Source: Verrucomicrobiota bacterium (GTDB lineage: Bacteria > Verrucomicrobiota > Verrucomicrobiia > Chthoniobacterales > SZAS-18). Taken from it: a stretch of 55,849 bases of DNA. A program made the position numbers and the translations under genes. Shown in pieces: positions 52,913-55,849 of the stretch (the stretch's first letter is position 1; each line of letters starts with the position of its first letter). Under the pieces are notes generated by a model that worked only from the letters and a program-made list of their open reading frames with translations, did no database searches and had not been told where the DNA came from. The stretch lies in assembly GCA_018240025.1 (NCBI GenBank), contig JAFEGM010000058.1, positions 1 through 55,849 on the forward strand, in the 5' to 3' direction.

Positions 52913-55753
52913 GTGAAAATCTCGCTGCTTTTCTTCCTCCTGGCTCTGGCGCAACTCCTTTGCCCGGCGGCGGGGTCGGCCCAGACGATCGTCACCAGCT
53001 TGGTCGACGGGGGCCGGGCGGACAATTTGGCCGATTACAGCTCGCTCGCTCTGGTCGATGGCAATCCCGCCATCGCCTACTACGTCGGCACCACGGGCGA
53101 CCTGATGTTTGCCCGCAACGCCGCGGCCGACGGCTCGGGCGCCTGGACCGTCACCACGGTGGCGCGGGCAGGCCTCACCGGCCTGCGTCCGTCGCTGGCG
53201 GTGGTGGGCGGCAAGCCGGCCATCGCCTTTTTTCAGTCCTCGCCGAACCCGGGGGTGCGTCTGGCGGTGAATGCCAACGCGGACGCCTCGGGGCCCTGGA
53301 CGATCGTCAATGTCGGCTCGTCCAACAACGCCACCTGCTCGCTCGCCGACGTGGGCGGCAAACCAGCCGTCACCTATCGCAACGGCAGTTTGTATTTCGC
53401 CCGCAACAGCGCGGCCGACGGCTCGGGCACCTGGACGGCCGCACAGGTCGACCCGGTCGCCGACTTCAGCGGCGACAGCTCGCTGGGCGTGAGCGGCGGC
53501 GTGCCCGTGGTGGCGTATCGCGACGACGTCACGGCCGATCTGAAATTCGCCCGCAACACGGCCGCGGACGGCTCGGGCAGCTGGGTGCGCACGACCATCG
53601 AGAGCACCGGCAATATCGGCCTGGCGCCCTCCCTTGCGACCGTCGGCGGAGTGCCCGGCATCGCCTACTACGATCAGTCGGTGCAGATCGTGAAATACGC
53701 CGTGAACAGCGTCGCCGACGGCTCCGGCACGTGGACCATCCGCGCCACGGGGGCGATCGTCTCCACCACGCCGCGGCTCTCGCTCGGGGTCGTGGGAGGC
53801 AATCCGGCCATCGCCATCTCCTCCACCACCCTCACCTACCTCCGCGCCACCGCCGCCAACGGATCCGGCGCGTGGACCGCCGTGCCGCTCGATTCCGGCA
53901 CCACCGTCGGCGGCTCGGTCTCGCTGCTGCCGGGCGCGGGATTCCCGCAGATCGCCTATCGCGATGCCACCGCAAAAGCGCTCAAATTCGCCCGCAGCAC
54001 CGGCCTCAACGGCCTGAGCAGCTGGAGCTTCGCGGTGGTGGACGACGGTAGCTTCTCGGACGGAATCGCCGGCACGATGACGTGTTCGACCTCCCTGGTG
54101 GCGGGGGCCCCGGGCATTGCCTACCGCACGACCAAGCTCCGCTTCGCCCGGGCCAACGCACCCGACGGCAGCACCGATTGGGCCTGCTTCGACGTCTCCC
54201 CGGATCAGCCGGCCGAGGCCTCCCTTTGCGTCGTCGATGGCACCCCCGCCATCGCCTACCTGACGTACGTGGGACCCGACTACGCCGTCCGCTTCAGCCG
54301 CAACGACTCGGCGGCAGGCGACCGCACCTGGGCAACCCAGACCGTGACCAACGCGGTGGCCGACGGCATTTCGCTCGCCGTCGTGGCCGGCAATCCAGCC
54401 CTCACCTGCACGGCGTCCGACGGCCTCCGGTACTGGCGCAATGCGGCCGCGGACGGCTCGGGCCCTTGGACGAGCACGCTGGTGGACGGCTCCGGCACGA
54501 ACCTGCTCTACAACTCACTCGCCCTCGTGGCCGGGCGGCCGGCGGTCGCCTACGGCGACGTCAACGGCAGCTCGGTGAAATTCGCCCGCGCCGGGAGCGC
54601 GGATGGCTCGGGCCCGTGGACCATCACGACGGTTTCGACGGGTCTCGGGGGATCCCACACGCGCCTGCAGGTGGTCAACGGCAACCCGGCCATCGTCTTC
54701 GTCTCCGGTCTGCAGCTCTACTACGCGCGCTGCAGCAATGCCGACGGCTCGGGCACCTGGACGCTCGTGCCGGTGGGCACCGGGAACGCAGTTTCGCCGG
54801 CTTTCGCGGTGGTGGGCGGATACCCGGCCATCAGCTTCATGGACTACTTCACCTCCGACCTCCGGCTGGCCCGCAACAGCTCGCCCGACGGCTTCGGCCA
54901 ATGGCAGATCCTGACCGTCGACAGCGCCGGCGAGGTCGGAAACTTGTCCTCCCTCCTGCCGCTGCCGGACGGCCGCGCGGCCATCGGGTATCAGGATGGC
55001 GCCGATCGCTACGACCAGAAGTGGGCCGTCTTCAGCGGCGGGCTGTTGACCGTGGAGCAGCCCGTCGGCGCGCCGCTCACGCCGCTGGCCAGCCGTGAAA
55101 TCCTGCTCGAACCCGGGGCGCAGGCGCCGATCTCCTTCATCCTGCGCAACACCGGCAGCGAACCCATACAGCTCATTGCCGCGACCCTCGATCCGCCCGC
55201 GCCGACCAATTTCGAGATCACCCTGAGCCCCGCCGCTTCGCTGGCGCCGTTCGGCGATCTGACCGTCTGCACCGTCACCTACAAGGGCATCACCTACGGC
55301 CGCCAGACCGCCAACCTGCGCCTGGCCAGCACGAATCCGACGGACAATCCGCTGCTCATCCAGCTGGTCTCCACGGTGCTCTCGGTCAATCAGGACACCG
55401 ATGGCGACGGGCTCAACGACTCCGCCGAGTACCAGCTGCGCGCGCTCGGCTTCGACTGGCAGGCCAGCCAGCCTCAGCTCGTCGCCACCCTCCAAAACGG
55501 CGCCAACGCCGCCGGGCTCTACACCCCGTCGCAGGTGCAGGCGCTCTACGTCGGCACGCCGCTGGTGCAGCGCAATGCGGCCACCGGCCAGTTCACCCTT
55601 CGCTTCGGTCTGCGGAAGTCGACCAATCTGCAGAACTTCGTCGCCTTCCCCTTCGTGCCCGGGCAGACCAGCATCAATGGCTCCGGCGAGGTCGAGTTCG
55701 TCTTCGGGGTCCCGGACAATGCGGCCTTTTTCCAGCTGCGGACCGGGCCGTGA
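52913..55753 (+). CDS. Secreted repeat protein with 13 ADGSGxW repeats and dockerin-like end (946 aa)
   Basis: From the GTG at 52913 the protein begins KISLLFFLLALAQLLCPAAG, a perfect signal peptide; the longer frame adds 32 residues before it. Thirteen repeats of about 55 residues follow, each with a LAVVGGNPAIAYxD half and an ARNxAADGSGxWTxxxV half. Two half-strands per unit suggest a beta-propeller-like or sialidase-like fold. A choice-of-anchor D-like stretch (FILRNTGSEPIQLIAATLDP), a calcium-binding loop (DTDGDGLNDSAEYQL) and a C-terminal region (RSTNLQ-type, GLRKSTNLQNFVAFPF) end the protein, which finishes AAFFQLRTGP. It is divergent from the sensor kinase across 105 bp and may be its target. 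The function is unknown, with extracellular binding likely. Confidence 0.85.
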   Translation: MKISLLFFLLALAQLLCPAAGSAQTIVTSLVDGGRADNLADYSSLALVDGNPAIAYYVGTTGDLMFARNAAADGSGAWTVTTVARAGLTGLRPSLAVVGGKPAIAFFQSSPNPGVRLAVNANADASGPWTIVNVGSSNNATCSLADVGGKPAVTYRNGSLYFARNSAADGSGTWTAAQVDPVADFSGDSSLGVSGGVPVVAYRDDVTADLKFARNTAADGSGSWVRTTIESTGNIGLAPSLATVGGVPGIAYYDQSVQIVKYAVNSVADGSGTWTIRATGAIVSTTPRLSLGVVGGNPAIAISSTTLTYLRATAANGSGAWTAVPLDSGTTVGGSVSLLPGAGFPQIAYRDATAKALKFARSTGLNGLSSWSFAVVDDGSFSDGIAGTMTCSTSLVAGAPGIAYRTTKLRFARANAPDGSTDWACFDVSPDQPAEASLCVVDGTPAIAYLTYVGPDYAVRFSRNDSAAGDRTWATQTVTNAVADGISLAVVAGNPALTCTASDGLRYWRNAAADGSGPWTSTLVDGSGTNLLYNSLALVAGRPAVAYGDVNGSSVKFARAGSADGSGPWTITTVSTGLGGSHTRLQVVNGNPAIVFVSGLQLYYARCSNADGSGTWTLVPVGTGNAVSPAFAVVGGYPAISFMDYFTSDLRLARNSSPDGFGQWQILTVDSAGEVGNLSSLLPLPDGRAAIGYQDGADRYDQKWAVFSGGLLTVEQPVGAPLTPLASREILLEPGAQAPISFILRNTGSEPIQLIAATLDPPAPTNFEITLSPAASLAPFGDLTVCTVTYKGITYGRQTANLRLASTNPTDNPLLIQLVSTVLSVNQDTDGDGLNDSAEYQLRALGFDWQASQPQLVATLQNGANAAGLYTPSQVQALYVGTPLVQRNAATGQFTLRFGLRKSTNLQNFVAFPFVPGQTSINGSGEVEFVFGVPDNAAFFQLRTGP

Positions 55754-55759
55754 GGGGAT

Positions 55760-55829
55760 GGAGACTGGAGATTGGAGACTGGAGATTGGAGACTGGAGAC
55801 TGGAGACTGGAGATTGGAGACGGGAGCCG
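55760..55829. repeat. 7-nt tandem repeat GGAGAYT, about ten units
   Basis: Ten consecutive seven-base units occur: GGAGACT and GGAGATT in mixed order from 55760 to 55815, then GGAGACG and GGAGCCG. The tract begins seven bases after the stop of the secreted repeat protein. It is the clearest member of the heptamer-type intergenic tracts in this window. The remaining 20 bases to the window end hold nothing recognisable. Confidence 0.9.
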
Positions 55830-55849
55830 AAGGCCGTGATAGAGGTAGG

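Overview
The window is a high-GC bacterial chromosome segment that looks like Verrucomicrobiota, probably an Opitutaceae-like lineage. The reasons are indirect. Several giant secreted proteins carry choice-of-anchor Q/D, delta-60 and beta-helix repeats. Some of them end in the FTDP...(R/K)(R/K)FYR C-terminus that I associate with secreted proteins of this phylum. ECF sigma factors occur next to Ser/Thr kinase-WD40 proteins, and there are many short GC- or GA-rich intergenic repeats. No rRNA or tRNA gene was seen, so the taxonomy is inference.

Layout. 1-5.1 kb is an accessory island: an IS630-type transposase running off the left edge; a tightly coupled minus-strand trio (PD-(D/E)XK nuclease-like protein, soluble Ser/Thr kinase, unrecognised 390-aa protein) of visibly lower GC; then an XRE/ImmA-IrrE regulator with a PIN-domain protein, which resembles a toxin-antitoxin pair. 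5.1-8.1 kb holds two ordinary genes and three kinds of intergenic repeat: a degenerate 21-nt array, a hairpin-rich palindromic element and an eight-copy 62-nt array. 8.1-13.1 kb is a DabA/DabB inorganic-carbon uptake operon with a divergent LysR regulator.

13.1-31 kb encodes three giant secreted beta-helix-type proteins on the minus strand, plus a 50-aa DUF1328 membrane protein. Two of the giants are tandem paralogues that differ by two whole modules of about 340 residues and share a nearly identical leader. 31-42.7 kb contains two Ser/Thr kinase-WD40 proteins, each beside an ECF sigma factor, and a secreted delta-60/choice-of-anchor D protein.

42.7-46.3 kb carries housekeeping-type minus-strand genes: OmpA-like, SpoT-like HD hydrolase, class-III aminotransferase and a small conserved-looking protein. 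Upstream of the small gene lies a candidate structured RNA ending in an intrinsic terminator. 46.7-55.8 kb holds a Deg/HtrA-like protease, a LytTR response regulator and LytS-type propeller histidine kinase with a small unknown gene between them, and a divergent secreted protein built of 13 short repeats.

The most promising undescribed system is the nuclease-kinase-unknown trio at 793-3305. Next come the candidate RNA at 46.36-46.54 kb and the module-swapping giant surface proteins.
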